DNA from: Nymphalis io | Taxonomy: Eukaryota; Arthropoda; Insecta; Lepidoptera; Nymphalidae | Direction: 5' to 3' | DNA length: 64,000 bases | Assembly: GCF_905147045.1 (NCBI RefSeq) | Contig: NC_065894.1 | Location: 9,151,501-9,215,500 of the forward strand | Shown: positions 1 to 11,700 of the stretch, piece after piece | Numbering within the stretch: position 1 is the first letter of the stretch | Layout of the letters: each line of letters starts with the position of its first letter | Position numbers and translations under genes: made by a program | Notes under the pieces: generated by a model | What the model saw: only the letters and a program-made list of their open reading frames with translations | What the model was told of the DNA's origin: nothing | Databases searched by the model: none

Positions 1-238
1 AGATCGAGACAGCTGTTGTTTAGATAAATACGCAGAGCTCCTCATTTATTGTTGTGTTTATAATTTGCGTGCCTGTAAATAAATACACTGATAGCGGATA
101 CTACGAGAAACCTTGAAACTCATTAGCTCACTTTCTTGGAAAACAACGTAGTCAGCAATTAAAATTCTTCTAACCCGCATGCGCTGTCAACCTCTTGGTT
201 TGTAGAGTGAAGAAATATTTTACGTGCTATTTGTTTTT

Positions 239-1348
239 TTTTAATGTTTTCAAGGAGTACCGACTCTTACTCTTTTGATAATTGGAATAGGTTCCTTTGT
301 TCTCAGCGAAAACTCTTTTTATTTATAGTGCAATTTGTTCATCCTAATTCTTAACGAAAGGTTTTTTGTCATCGATGAAATCATCCTTATTTTTGAAAGG
401 ATTCAATAGAGATTGGATTTGCTTGATCTAGATTTAATCTCGATTATATCCGATAACAACCTGATGAAAATATTTCCGAACTTCAGTGCAATTGCGTTAG
501 AACATTTATTTGGTACCGCATCAATAAAATGGTCTAATGGCAGAATCTAATGGGTGATTAGTAAAACAATGCTGTCTTCTTAGGATTATAAAATCAATAA
601 TGACAGAAAGAGGTATCATCATGAGCGGACGCCCTAAGGCCCAATCTTAGAAATAGGTCGCCATGGACTTATGTTTTATATATCGTATGCATATACTCTA
701 CAGAAACAAAACTCATTCATAAAAAGATATATCTGAAGCCTTATTTGTAGTAAATAAGCATAAAAAGTTTATATACCTTTTTTTTCAATATTTTTTTAAT
801 GTTTTCAAGGAGTACCGACTCTTACTCTTTTGATAATTGGAATAGGTTCCTTTGTTCTCAGCGAAAACTCTTTTTATTTATAGTGCAATTTGTTCATCCT
901 AATTCTTAACGAAAGGTTTTTTGTCATCGATGAAATCATCCTTATTTTTGAAAGGATTCAATAGAGATTGGATTTGCTTGATCTAGATTTAATCTCGATT
1001 ATATCCGATAACAACCTGATGAAAATATTTCCGAACTTCAGTGCAATTGCGTTAGAACATTTATTTGGTACCGCATCAATAAAATGGTCTAATGGCAGAA
1101 TCTAATGGGTGATTAGTAAAACAATGCTGTCTTCTTAGGATTATAAAATCAATAATGACAGAAAGAGGTATCATCATGAGCGGACGCCCTAAGGCCCAAT
1201 CTTAGAAATAGGTCGCCATGGACTTATGTTTTATATATCGTATGCATATACTCTACAGAAACAAAACTCATTCATAAAAAGATATATCTGAAGCCTTATT
1301 TGTAGTAAATAAGCATAAAAAGTTTATATACCTTTTTTTTCAATATTT
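239..1348. repeat. Perfect tandem duplication, 2 x 555 bp
   Basis: Positions 239-793 and 794-1348 read the same base for base by eye, including the T run before CAATATTT, with a constant offset of 555. The left junction lies inside a poly-T run (9 T before the first unit, 7 before the second). No ORF is conserved across the unit and it matches no transposon I recognise. The lack of divergence means either a very recent duplication or an assembly duplicate of one locus. Confidence 0.95.
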
Positions 1349-3310
1349 CATTGTAGTTTTTTATACTACAAAATATTATAATACACACGTTATAAATAGT
1401 TTGACATAATTACTTACGTTATTTAAAATTCTCAATAATAAGTTTATTTTCACATTACATAGTTTCTTTTCCTCTCTTGTATTCTCACATTAACACATAA
1501 AATAAACTTTATAACCAGATCAAAACTAACGGGGCGTTACCAAAAACTTTAAAATATTTTTGTAACACTCAGAGCATCTTGAACTAGGTATCATAAATAC
1601 TAGTCCCACAGGGATACATCCATTAGTCTGACCCCTTGAAGAGACCTCAGTCGTGCTACGAGCGTAGCACGAAACGGGATAGCTGATAGGGAAATTGTAT
1701 GTTAAAATAATCCCGCACTCACTCCAATCCGTCTAATGAATCTTAATAAGTTCTACAGAACAACAGCAATGAATTGATCCTTTATAGATAGTGCACCTAA
1801 TAATTTCGATGTTATAAAAATGAAAAGAAAATAAAACGATATATGTCTTTGGTTTGTCGATATCATTATTTGTTCTGAAAGTTGTAGCGACAGAGGAATA
1901 GACAAACATGTGCACTTAAATTTATACGTAAACGTTCTAAAAACACAAACTATAGGAATTCGAAATGTAGAGATTCGTCAAAATGTAGAAAATTTAATAA
2001 GAAAGTTACAAAATTATAATAATTTCTAGTAATGAAAATAATTTAGAAAAACGAGCTATATTATACATTTTAAAGTTAAAAATAAAATGCACAAGAATAT
2101 AAAAGAATGAAAGAAGCAATTAGGAAAAACGTAGTTTAAAAGTTATAATTCAATGGGATTTTTATTTTATCTTATCGGTTGTAAACAATGAGAGATAAAA
2201 CTATTTATTAGCTAAACTAACTTTTCGTATACAGGCTTTCTACAAACGTTTTATACTGAAAATGATGAAAAAATAGCTTGATTTAACACACTCAATAGAC
2301 ATAGATTATGTTTGTTCGTCCAATACTGAAGTTACGCGAGTATTATTGATGCTTTCTTAATAAATACTTAAAATAAACCAGAAAAATTTAGATATGTTAT
2401 TCTTGTTTCGTAAATTTTATTTTATATATTTCTTTCTAACTAAAAAAAATATTTTTTCAAAATACGACTAAACAAAGCGGTTCCGTTTTATAAGTTATGC
2501 TTAAGATCTGATGCTCATCTTAACTTTTGAGTAGATATCAATATTATTTAACGTAAATTACGAATTCCAATCAGTTCTTCTTTACATAAGTACGTATGGT
2601 TCTTAAAAGAGCTTCAATTGAAGCCGACGTCTACACGCAAGTAATAAAACAACAATACTCACGCGCACAGTAACACACAGAATAGAAATGACAGACAAAT
2701 AATTTAAGTTGACGATATTTATATGTTATACATAAAGGTTCCCTATAATCGTATGAATTTTGAATTTGGAAACATGACACAAAACATGTCTACATTTAGA
2801 CACAATGTTCCGATTTCATTTTTCCCGAGTTCATGTGTCATCAATATTAGTTTAAGGCAACACGTTGCTACACGGGAACTCCAGATTACAGCCGTGCTAC
2901 AGAGGATTCAACAGTAACGATGACTGCGTCGCTGTTGAAATAATCGAAAAATATACATCAGGGGATTTTTTAGCTTATCAAATAGGTGTATGTGACAAAA
3001 ATAATTAGGAGCTTAAGGAAGTTATCGCACTCACATTACGTCAAACGAGGTTAAACTTGCTGAGAGAATTCGCTATCACAAAAATGATGTAACGCAAGGT
3101 GCGTACCTAGACGGCCATTATCAGGCACAGAATCCTTTTAATCTTCTGTCGTAAATGGAAATCTTTCGCTCGAACGTGTTAGTATTATCATTGCGCTAGT
3201 GGTTTTCACCTATACATGTATAATGCTGGCAATAACCTTACCTATTATCCTTTACGACGAGTTAATGCGAGTAGTCGCCAGTCAAACATTTAGAGCTGTA
3301 CGTATTAAAA
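1349..3310. other. Upstream intergenic stretch, no gene seen
   Basis: AT-rich sequence without a convincing ORF. The short reading frames here show no family motif. The only structured element I see is a 10-bp-arm palindrome at 1651-1672. Confidence 0.6.
1651..1672. repeat. Short perfect palindrome
   Basis: TCGTGCTACG at 1651-1660, then a 2-nt centre (AG), then its exact reverse complement CGTAGCACGA at 1663-1672. It sits in a GC-richer patch of AT-rich sequence. No family assigned. Confidence 0.7.
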
Positions 3311-3315
3311 AAGGA

Positions 3316-3417
3316 CGTGTTCGCGGCCGGCACGCGATTTGTAGGCGCGCGCGCCGGGAAAATCATTCGATCGCATCGACCGCTTGGGTCGAACGTCGTC
3401 CAATCGGAAAGTGTCAT
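3316..3417 (+). promoter_or_regulatory. CpG-rich island upstream of ork1, candidate promoter
   Basis: About 100 bases dense in CpG and GC (GCGGCCGG, then GCGCGCGCGCC) stand out sharply in an AT-rich background, 320-420 bases upstream of the ork1 start codon. A TATA-like TATATAAA occurs at 3527-3534, and an arthropod initiator-like TCAGTC lies about 10 bases before the ATG. The role is inferred from position and composition. The transcription start cannot be fixed from sequence alone. Confidence 0.4.
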
Positions 3418-3739
3418 CAGGACTTTTTTTTTAATTTCGCCAATCGAACGATGTATTAAAAATGTTCTCTATGAATAAAGTGGCTGTGAAATGAAACGTC
3501 ATGAATACGAGATTAAGGATCTTGTGTATATAAACTAATATCAAAATGAGAGGAGGCATTAGAAACATTTCACGGACGATCTGAAGACGTTATTTAACAT
3601 GTGGGAAAACGTTTTGTTATTTAAAAAGACTACACCGACATTCGAAATGCTGTGATTTAAATTTTATTAAATAATCTCATTAGTGTTTTTTTCTGCGTGA
3701 ACTTCGTTATAAACAAGCGATAGAAAAGCGTCAGTCAAG

Positions 3740-3884
3740 ATGATGTCCAAAAAGCAATTAGCTTGTATGCTTGCGCTGCACATTGTGTATTTATTGGTCG
3801 GTGCCAGCATATTCTATCACATTGAGAGCCCCCTGGAGTTGGCTCAGAGAGCCGAAGAAAAACTAGAAAGACTTGAAATCCAAA
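3740..3884 (+). CDS. ork1: ork1 coding exon 1
   Basis: Encodes the N-terminus, M1 (LALHIVYLLVGASIFYHIE) and the start of the cap helix. Two adjacent ATGs stand at 3740 and 3743; the first has AAG before it and is chosen. The exon ends one base into codon 49 at a consensus donor, GTAAGT. The reading frame runs on past the donor to 3985, but that part does not resemble the family. Confidence 0.92.
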
Positions 3885-6800
3885 GTAAGTCCATTAACAA
3901 TATCATTAAAACCTTATCATACAGGAAACGCGACCTTAAAACTGCTTTAGAAATTGAATCATATCATATAATTTCTAGTCTATAATTTAATGGTAGTAGT
4001 CTATATTTTAATGGTAGACGTTACGAAATTGGGTTCAATTTTGCTTTAATTAATACTAATAATATTTGAATTGGAATAGCTAATAATTTAAAAAAAAATC
4101 CCACGTATAAATCAATAACTGTTTGACAATTTTAATGTCAACAACTTTAATTTAAATGGCTCTGAAGACACAAGCGAATGTTAGTATCAGATATATTAGT
4201 CGATGTTGTAACCTTGCAATCAGATAAGTGAATAAATGTAGTTTTCAATACGATGGACACTTCACTAGTGTTTCTACATTTATCGAACCACTTAAAGGAT
4301 TGTCATAGTGATGTAACTAAGCAAAAGTATGGAAGATGTGGCAACGATAAAAAAATAACAAGCAATTAACAACTAGGGCATTTGAAGAGATCTTTAATTT
4401 ATTGATAACTACATCGATACAATAAGAAATATAATTAATATGATTTTATTTTTTATTTCTTCATTTTCAATTGTAAAATATTTCGTTTAATTTAATTTAT
4501 TTATAATAAAACTTAAGTATAGTTAATAATATTAATGACAAAGATTTTTCTTTTAAAATCATTTGCCGACATTTCGTGATGTTGCTATCAACGTCATATG
4601 TTTAACATACCCTTGTTAACTCTAAAATGACAAACTTATTGCATTATATTTATTTTGTACCGTGCTGATATTATCGAGATAATTTTATTTTAATTCAATA
4701 TCCGCGGATTTTGTTCATTTGGAACAATAATTTAATGTGCGATGATGACATAAGACTAAAAATGTATCAAAATTGAATGCAATTTGAAAAAAATACATAC
4801 TTATACATTAAATTTTTGAAAAAAACAAGGTATACTTATAATGAAAGAAAAGGTCTTATTATAATCTTTCAGATTACAAACAATACCATTTCGAAATTTA
4901 AATCTAAAATGTCATAAAGATATATTTTTTAAATCAAATAACTTTAAATATATTTATAGCTGCATCAGATAAAAACTCATGAGAAACACTGATCGGAAAA
5001 CAATTACAATAAACCAGCACAAAGAATTAATAACACAATTTCCTCATATAAATCTTATTGTGAAACGAATACTAATCATTTACTTACAAAACAGTTAATG
5101 CATCTAATTTAAGTAAAACTTATTTACTTTTATATTTTTTATAGCCTTATGTAATTATTATATATGTACTTGCATTTTTGGAAAAATAGGTACGCTTTTT
5201 AAATAATATAATGAGATGAAATTAGGCGACATTAATTCGGCTAAAAGAAATTGCAATTATAGTAAACGAATGGCTACTTTACAAAGAAATACTCAGATAT
5301 ATTTTATACGTAAAAATTGCGTCCTTACAAAGAAGTAAGAAAAGAGGTAGATAGGTAAAACCCCTTTTTAACGAGTACATTACTTATACATTTCCACACT
5401 ATTCGTTATTAATCGTAACTATGAACGCCATTTTAACATACATATTTTGCCTCTTCATTCAACATCCACAGTATTTAAACATTAATAATAAAAAGTCTTT
5501 TTACCTAATTTCAACCCAGCCTTGACTTGCTCGTTGGAATTTCGTCCGATACTAGAAAATTGTCTTAACAAAAGGTTTTATAGACAAATTAGAAAAAGTA
5601 ACACAAATATTTTTGATTTAGTTTGTAGGAAAGACCAAAATGTATAAAAATGATATTTGAATTTGATTTATCACGTAATCAACATTTAAAATACCTAAAT
5701 AATAGCGAAGCTTGAAATCGATTCGACAATTGTCGAACGCACTTTGTATGGTCCCGCAGACCTTAGAAAGAATTTTACTTAATTGAAATGATAATTCATA
5801 TGAAATTGATTAATCAAACATCATTTTGTAAATAAGGCTAATTTTTAAATCGATTAAAATAAGTTATTATAGAATCAACGCGCATTATGACATCATATAG
5901 ATATTAAAATGATATAATATATTATATACTGAACGGCTAAGGCAGTTTTTAAGTAAAACTTTCAGTGTTTTTACAGCAACTACAGATGAAACAAACATAA
6001 CAATATGCGTACTCATCATATAAGGGTCACATTAATACAGCTAATGTATTTTTATGTATTATATTGTAATAACGATATCATAAAATTGATTCGTTGTTAG
6101 GAAACAATGTCAAAATTATAATATGTAACAAAACTTTTTGTAAAAACCTCACAAACGTCCACGAAAAAAAAAAAACTTTTAAAGACATTATATTTTCATA
6201 ACAATTCAAAAGATATAAAATGAAGGGCAAAATGGTTTATAGTGCAAAAGATTTTATATAAATATTTTGTAATTACTTTAAAGGTGTATAAAGCAATTGT
6301 CATTTTATTTATAGTTTCAGTGTTTTCAATTGTATACTTATACTTTATAAAACAGACATTTAAAAAATTAAAATCCTAAATTTAAAAAAAAACACAAAAT
6401 GTATATAAGATTTTATGCTTTTAAATTAGGTATTTTAATATATTTAAATATAAATATTTAAATACGACGGTTTAATTTGGAGAAGCAATTACTTAATCAA
6501 AATGCTATTCAATATTGTTACTAATAGATATTAAAAATGATTCGGATATATTAATATAATTATATTTATTGGTATATATAAGATCATGAAGAAATAACTA
6601 CAGTACAGTAACAGCCTGTTAATGTCCCACGGCTGGGCTAAGGCCTTCTCTCCCTTTTGAGGATAAGGTTTGAAGCTTATTCCACTACACTGCTCCAATG
6701 CTGGTTGGTAAAATATACATGTGGCAGAATTTCAGTGAAATAAGACACATGCAGGTTTCCTCACGATGTTTTCCTTCACCGTCAAGCACAAGATGAATTA

Positions 6801-8684
6801 TAAACAAAAACACAAATTAAGCACATGAAAATTCAGTGGTGCTTGCAAGGGTTTGAAGCCGAGATGGCCTAGTGGTTAGAACGCATGAATCTTAACCGAT
6901 GATAGTGGAAATAACAAGAGATGAAATATACATATAAAAATATTAGTCATCAATTATATCATTAAGTAAATAAATGATATTTAAATAATAATTAACATGA
7001 GTGATTGTTACATTTTTTAATTCTTAAATTTATAGAACAAAAAAATACATATTTCCATACATTAAATTGTTTGCTTAGTTTATGAGTAATTCAACACGTA
7101 TATTATAATTGTACACATTTCTCATTAACAGCTGACGTTTTATACAGCTACGTATTATCTAAGCTGACATAATCTTTTAAGACAATTGCTTTTTTTATAT
7201 ATTTGAGAGATTCGTAAACATCAACAAAGCATAAAATTTTTGATAAGAGCAGAAATATTATCGTGACATATGTATGTATTAAGTATTGTATTTGACTGGG
7301 AACGTTAAGTAAAGTAGTTCTATAAGTATCCCACTGCTGGGTTCAAGTCTGCTCTCTGCGGCTTGGTATATATGTAGCAGATTCACTAGTGGTAGGGCTT
7401 TGTGCAAGCTCGCCTGGGTAGGTACCACCCACTCATCAGATATTCTACCGCAAAACAGCAATACTTGATATTGTTGTGTTCCGGTTTGAAGGGTGAGTGA
7501 GCCAGTGTAATTACAGGCACAAGGGACATAAAATCTTAGTTCCCAAGGTTGGTAGCGCATTGGCTATGTAAGCGATGGTTGACATTTCTTACAATGCCAA
7601 TGTCTAAGGGCGTTTGGTGACCACTTACCATCAGGTGGCCCATATGCTCGTCCGCCTTAATATTCTATATAAAAAAAAAAGATTTTTATCCAACACATTT
7701 ATGTATTCAAGGACACATGTATGTTTGCACAGGTATGAACCCGCAATCTTCAAAGATTTACGTGTGGGAATGGGACAGCTTGGAACTTGACTAGGTACAA
7801 CATCATAATACGGCCATAAATTACATAGCTGGAATAGCAAAAGCCTTATTAATAAATGTTTTAACCTAGTTGAACACAGCGTATTTTAATTTTGAATAAA
7901 ATGTGCAATGTTTATACAAATTTGCAATAAATGAAAAATTTACTTTGACTTGTTAAATCGAATAAAAAAAGTGGCATATACTGGTTGAATATAAGTAAAT
8001 TTGTATAAAAGTAAGCTGACGCCGGACTTACTTGACGGACAGTAGCTTTTCTTATCGGTAGCAGGTACCCTGAAAGGGAGACCTCTGATTACTACCTACA
8101 TTTTAACTTTTTTGTAGAAAACTCAAGTAAACAAAAGTTTCAACATGTTATAGCTAATATTATAGGTTAAAATAAAGATACGTAATATTTTTTACACTCG
8201 GAAAGCGATTAGCAATTATATTGAAAGTACGTACATACTATATACGTATAGCTACAATACATCATTTACAAATGCACATGCTTCCCGTCATGTGACAAGT
8301 GACGGAGAACTGTTCATCTCAGAATGACCCATTACAGCTCATATTAAAAACGTAATAATTGTACAAATGTTGTGACAATCACCACATGATTGAAACAGTC
8401 AGAAACAAAAGTATAATTACAAACAATTACGTCTTATAATCATGATGGGCCATTCTCTAAAACATATTCGTGCTACGGATAATATTTTGAAATTTAACTA
8501 AACAATGAAATGTGCAAATATTTGTTCTTAAAAACAAATGACAACATACGAAATGGTTCAGTTTTACATAACAATAAAATAAAGCACAATAATTCAGATT
8601 CCAAGTAATTGCACTTATTATTACATAATAATTATTTGTATGTTTGATTTCAAATTATTCTATTAGGTACTCAATCACTTAGAG

Positions 8685-8738
<54 letters not shown>

Positions 8739-11700
8739 CTGTTTTTTCCTTGTGGTTGTAGTTATACTGGCTCACTCATCCTTCCAACTGGAACACAAGA
8801 GTATTACGTATAGCTGTTTTGGTGCTAGAATATGTGATGAGAGGGTGGTACCAACCCAGATATAGGCTTGCACAAAGCTACCATCGTGTGAGCGTTAAAA
8901 GCCTTATCTGTGAGTTGCTCTTAGCTCTTTTCCATAGTGCAAGTGATTTTTATTATATATGAGGTAAATATTTTATTTTTATGACGTATAAAAAAAAGTA
9001 CAGAAAAGTGTAGTAAGTACGTTTATAAAATTGTGATTCTAATTTTATTGCGAAGCAGAACGTTACGTCAATTTTACGTGACTAAGTAATATATATTTGG
9101 AATTATTTTTTTGGTTAAAACTCTACATATATTTCACACGACACTCTTTATACTGGTGGAGATAATTACATAGGATTAATCATTTAAGGAAACTTTAATA
9201 AAAATATATATAATCACAAATATTAGCTTAGTCTATATTTCACGAATATATGTATTATTGGTTATAAACAGTAGCTGTTATTAAGTACTTCAAGTGTTTA
9301 ATCATATTTAATTGAAACATAAAACACTCAAAAGGTGTTTGTACGTTTCTACATCACTACTCTCATTTACGTCATTTTAAATATATGTATATATAAATAA
9401 AAATTTTGTTTTTGTAAAATAAGCATGCATAAATTATGTATATAATTATAGTACATTTAATGTTGACACCGGAAGTAGGTAAGGGCTGGACGAGTAGAGA
9501 TTGAAGGCGAGGACTTCATTAATACGCGTCAGGCTATTTGCCATTTTGAGAGACATATGTAAAATTCTATATAGATATATATAAAATTATTTCTTTGTTT
9601 GTTTGCTTTTGTTCAGCCAAATTATAACAATAAAAAAATGTTGAAAACAAAAAAGATTTTCATAGTACCTACTTTCATGGTCCGTTTTATAATCGAAAAT
9701 TTCAATTAGACTTCATAGTATTATTACCTTGTTAATTTATATCCGTATGTACACATATTGCGTATCACGTATGGCTATATCTCATGCCTTATCCTCTTTT
9801 GTAAAGGATTCCAATATTTATTAAAAACTCGGAAACTACGAGTTGGAATATAAAAATTTATACTGCAGTTTTATTGCCGGATGAGCCGGTTGGCGTCGTT
9901 GGTGGATGCTTGCCTTTCACGCCGAAGGTTGTGGGTTCGATCCCACCCAGGACAGATATTTGTGTGCATGAATATGTCTGTTTGTTCTGCGTCTGGGTGT
10001 AATTATGTATATAAGTATGTATTTACAAAAGAAAAGTATTATATCAGTTGTCTAGTTTCCATAGTACAAGCTCTGCTTAGTTTGGGATCAGATGGCCGTG
10101 TGTGAATAATGTCACATGTCATGTAAAAAGTCCTACTGTCTGAGTAAAAACACTGTTCATATTTATTAAAATTATCTATGTAAGTATGTATTTACAAAAG
10201 AAAAATAGTATATACAGTATATCAGTTGTCTGGTTTCCATAGTACAAGCTCTGTACAAGTTTAATTTGGGATCTGACGGTCGTGTGTGAAAAATGTCCCA
10301 GGATATTATTATTATTTTAAAAAAATACTTAAAATTATTCGGTATGTATTTTACTGTTATTTTTTTTAATTTTATGTTTTAAAATTTCAACCATATTATT
10401 AATATTTTAGCTGTGGGTGTGAATGAATGCAAAGCCTTTTATAATGAAGTGTAAAATATTATAAAAGGCTGCGCTTCTAATAAAGTTAATCGTATAACAA
10501 CCAATTATAATATGAGTAAGTTAACTACATAAGATACTTTTTTAATTATTACACTAATCCAAGCGGCTGGTAAGCAAGACGGTACCCGCCAGCTATTTAA
10601 CCGAAAAAAAATTAGATATACGTTATTTAACATATATTATAAGTTCTACAAATCACCTATTTATTTATTTTTTAGAATAGGAAGGCGGAAGAGCTTATGG
10701 ACCACCTGATGGTAAGTGGTCACCAACGCCCTTAGACATTGGCATTGTAAGAAATGTCAACCATCGCTTACATATCCAATGCGCCACCAACCTTGGGAAG
10801 GGGCTCCCGTAGCTTCTGGCGTCTGACCAAGTCTGTGCAAAACAATTTCTGCCAACTTTCGCTGCCACCGCTCAGAAATCCGGACGGATCGCTAGCTCAC
10901 AGTCCGCAGGAGAAAGCCGACCTCCTGGCTAAACTCTTTGCCGGCAACTCTGTGATCGATGATTGTAGTGCACTGCCACCAACAATACCTTCATGTGGCC
11001 ACACGATGCCTGACAACAAAATCAGGCAACGTGATGTGCGTGCGGAGCTGCAATCACTTGATATACAGAAAGCTAGCGGTCCCAATGGAATACCAGCCAT
11101 AGTGCTGAAGAAGTGAGCGGCGGAGCTGTCTCCTGTGTTAACGCGCCTGTTCCAACTTTCTCTCTCTTCGGGATGTGTGCCGGAGGCTTGGAGAAGAGCT
11201 AATGTGCAAGCGGTTCCCAAAAAAGGGGATCCCCTTTTTTGCCGAAATTATCGACCAATAGCTATCACCTCAGTACTTTGTAAGGTGATGGAACGGATTC
11301 TAAACAACCAACTGATCCATTACCTAGAAGATCACTGTCTAATTAATGATCGTCAGTACGGGTTTCGACCAAAACGGTCCACAGGTGATCTTCTAGCGTA
11401 CGTAACACACCTCTGTGGTGAAGCTATCGACAAGCATGGAGAATCGTTGGCTGTCAGCCTCGATATCTCCAAGGCTTTCGACAGGGTCTGGCACAGAAGT
11501 CTTCTCTCCAAGCTACCGGCCTATGGTCTGCCTGCTCAGCTATGCACCTGGATTACCAGCTTCCTACATAAGCGTAGCCTTCGTGTTTTAGTAGATGATT
11601 GCGCTTCACAATTCTATGTAGTGAATGCTGGGGTCCCCCAGGGATCTGTGCTATCTCCCACACTCTTTCTTTTGCATATCAATGATATGCTCTCTCTTGG

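Noticed and set aside
3199..3459. 86-residue ORF upstream of ork1
   Set aside because: It covers the CpG-rich island; its arginine-rich peptide comes from base composition and resembles nothing.
8687..8736. AT-rich tract as an origin or promoter
   Set aside because: A simple (AT)n microsatellite explains it.
9886..9956. Possible tRNA gene
   Set aside because: It has a pol III B box and a tRNA-like head, but it runs on into a repeated SINE body and the same head recurs at 53199.
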